Below the pieces are notes generated by a model that was not told the origin of the DNA, did not search any database, and saw only the letters and a program-made list of their open reading frames with translations. Shown in pieces: positions 62,443 through 64,000 of a stretch of DNA of 64,000 bases; the stretch's first letter is position 1; every line of letters begins with the position of its first letter. The DNA comes from JAHJQZ01 sp963676075 (GTDB lineage Bacteria > Pseudomonadota > Alphaproteobacteria > Rhizobiales > Devosiaceae): the NCBI GenBank assembly GCA_963676075.2, contig CAXXNZ010000004.1:299760-363759 (forward strand), written 5' to 3'. The position numbers were made by a program, and so were the translations under genes.

Positions 62443-64000
62443 TCAAAAATTTTAAATTTTATAGTTTTGATTTTCTTTTGAGATTTCAAAAGTAAAATGA
62501 TTATTTATCTTTGATTTATTCTCATTTTCTTAGATTTCAAATTTTAATGTGTGTTCATACAAAGGTAGTTAATTTAAATTTTTTTTATTAAATTTCGCAT
62601 ATTTTTTTATTTTGTTTTAAGTTTTGGGCAATTATTTATGAATTATTTAAAACACAGGGACATTTTGCTTAATATGATCGTCAATAATAAGTTTCATTCG
62701 TTTGTTACTCACAATTTATGATTAATTCAAATGGGATTAAATTTAATTGAATAATTTATTTTTTGTTTCATTGTATGTTTAATTCACGCCATCTTTTTCA
62801 GACATATCTTTTTCTATTTTAATGTTTCTTTTAAAAATTAAATTTGATTTGATCTTCGATTGACATTCTGTTAACATTTAATTTTATTCTGACTCTTCTA
62901 GATTGCACTAATTTAATTTTTAATAGATAAAATCTATTTTAAGGTTTTTTTTCTAATTAAATGCTTCATCAGCTTTACCACCAACTAGTTTACCTATTTA
63001 TTCTGTATCCTTGGAAAAAAAAGATCAATTATTTTGAAAGAATATATTATTACTGTTTTTGAAATAAACCTCCCTTTAATTCTTAACCTTTAATCAGCCA
63101 CTCGTTTCCTACAATCATATGAAATTTATTTATTCCAATTGCGTTTTTTAGCTTTATAACGTTCAATTTTAAGTTGTCTTTCATATTTACTCAGTTCTAC
63201 ATTTAATTTATTTAATTCAATATAATAATTCTTAACTTTATATCTCTTTATTTTTCTATTCTTGTTGTTATGGCTATTATTATCCGAATTATTATTATTG
63301 AGATAAGATATTTTAATTAGATAGTGTTTAAAATTAAAAATTATTGTTGAATTCTGAATTTTATAATGTGGTTACCTAAGGATTTATAATTAAAATATTC
63401 TATTATTATCCAATATTAGTATGGGCTTATATCAAATAATTATTTATTAAAAAATTACTTCAAACAGGAATAGTTCCACTATTTGTTATCTAATAAAACA
63501 AATAAATTAAAATTGTAATTTTATTACTAATAATGATTATTATAAAGGTTAAGGTGCATTTGTAACCGGGTTGTTTGTATTTGTAACTTAAGTTTAAATT
63601 AGCTCTTTCTACGTTTATGGAATTTAAATGCAATTAATCGATTGCACCTATGAATTACTAGTTTTTAATGAATTTTATTCTTATAAAAGTAATTATAATA
63701 ATTGCTAATTTGAGTCTTTTGGGTAATCATTAAACTGATGCTACATATTTTAAAACTCTTCTTTATTTTCATTTGAGTTTTAAAAGTTTAAGCTTGAGGC
63801 TACAGCATTCGCAAATGCTAGGCTTTAAGCTTAACCATCATTTAAATTTATTGATTATTAATGTGGGATTTAGGATGTTTAATAATTAAATAATTGGTTG
63901 TTTATACTTTCTTATGGCCCAAATTATGAAAAAATGGGTTTATTTTATCAAGCTTAACTATATGTCTAGAATAATAATATTACAATTAAAGTATTAAACT
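62443..64000 (-). CDS. CCT-domain protein, Gln-rich (ciliate), 5' end outside window
   Basis: A leftward gene entering from the right edge. The N-terminal part is Gln/Asn-rich (SQFGPQESINNQLFNYQ, QAQSLAFANAVASSLNF, NNPVTNAPQPLQQSL). Near 63200-63080 lies a CCT motif: LKIERYKAKKRNWNKQISYD then CRKRVADQRLRIKGRFISK, matching the RYxxKRxxRxFxKxIxYxxRKxxAdxRxRxKGRF pattern of plant CONSTANS/TOC1 proteins. A 45-base intron follows at about 63013-63057. A charged C-terminal region runs to TGA 62443-62445. CCT proteins are transcriptional regulators; a nuclear role is inferred. Confidence 0.75.

Noticed and set aside
21312..64000. Mitochondrial DNA (where TGA is Trp)
   Set aside because: The genes are nuclear families (GSK-3, calcineurin B, eIF3f) with spliceosomal-type introns, and TAA/TAG are Gln, which mitochondrial codes do not use.
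1..64000. CRISPR arrays, rRNA or tRNA genes, insertion sequences
   Set aside because: None was recognised on either strand. The AT-rich repeats in the ciliate part are short microsatellites or coding repeats without spacer structure.

Overview
The window is two unrelated pieces of DNA joined at about position 21311. Bases 1-21310 are GC-rich, densely coding bacterial DNA with Shine-Dalgarno sites, one-to-four-base overlaps between neighbouring genes and standard stop codons. The gene content suggests an alphaproteobacterium, probably of the order Hyphomicrobiales. Bases 21312-64000 are very AT-rich eukaryotic nuclear DNA with short GT-AG introns of about 30-50 bases. In this part TAA and TAG are read as glutamine throughout, and TGA serves both as tryptophan inside genes and as the stop codon. 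That code (UAR = Gln, UGA = Trp or stop) points to a ciliate of the karyorelict type (Loxodes and relatives). The assignment is inferred from the code and the gene families, not from a marker gene.

Bacterial part: the left end carries a Flp/Tad pilus locus (flp pilin, cpaA, cpaB and the start of cpaC leftwards; a stand-alone CpaC-like N-terminal domain protein and two TadE-like pseudopilins rightwards). A HAD hydrolase and a secreted tannase/feruloyl-esterase-like enzyme follow. The rest is a nucleoside salvage cluster: leftward cdd, punA, deoC, a long two-domain aldehyde dehydrogenase, three small genes, deoA, deoB and upp. Diverging from it is a BMP-type nucleoside ABC transporter (binding protein, double ATPase, permease 1, permease 2). 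Permease 2 is cut off by the junction. Together these genes would import nucleosides, deaminate and phosphorolyse them, isomerise deoxyribose-1-phosphate, split it to glyceraldehyde-3-phosphate and acetaldehyde, and oxidise the aldehyde.

Ciliate part: about 25 genes on both strands, many with convergent ends only 58-122 bases apart. Recognisable products are a small protein kinase, a secreted cysteine-rich (Frizzled-CRD-like) protein, a kinase-MORN-WD40 fusion, a degenerate TGS1-like methyltransferase, GSK-3, a MORN-repeat protein, calcineurin B, a serine carboxypeptidase, an acyl-protein thioesterase, eIF3f, an alveolin-like cortical protein and a CCT-domain protein. There are also several long coiled-coil proteins; one ends in a C1q-like beta domain, and two others share a C-terminal Cys/His motif. 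Exons were assembled by hand from reading-frame continuity and GT-AG sites, so internal boundaries are predictions.

The junction falls exactly at the left edge of a partial, frameshifted copy of the small kinase gene whose intact copy lies 2.6 kb to the right. The simplest reading is a chimeric contig (bacterial food, symbiont or contaminant joined to ciliate DNA). A real integration cannot be excluded from sequence alone.
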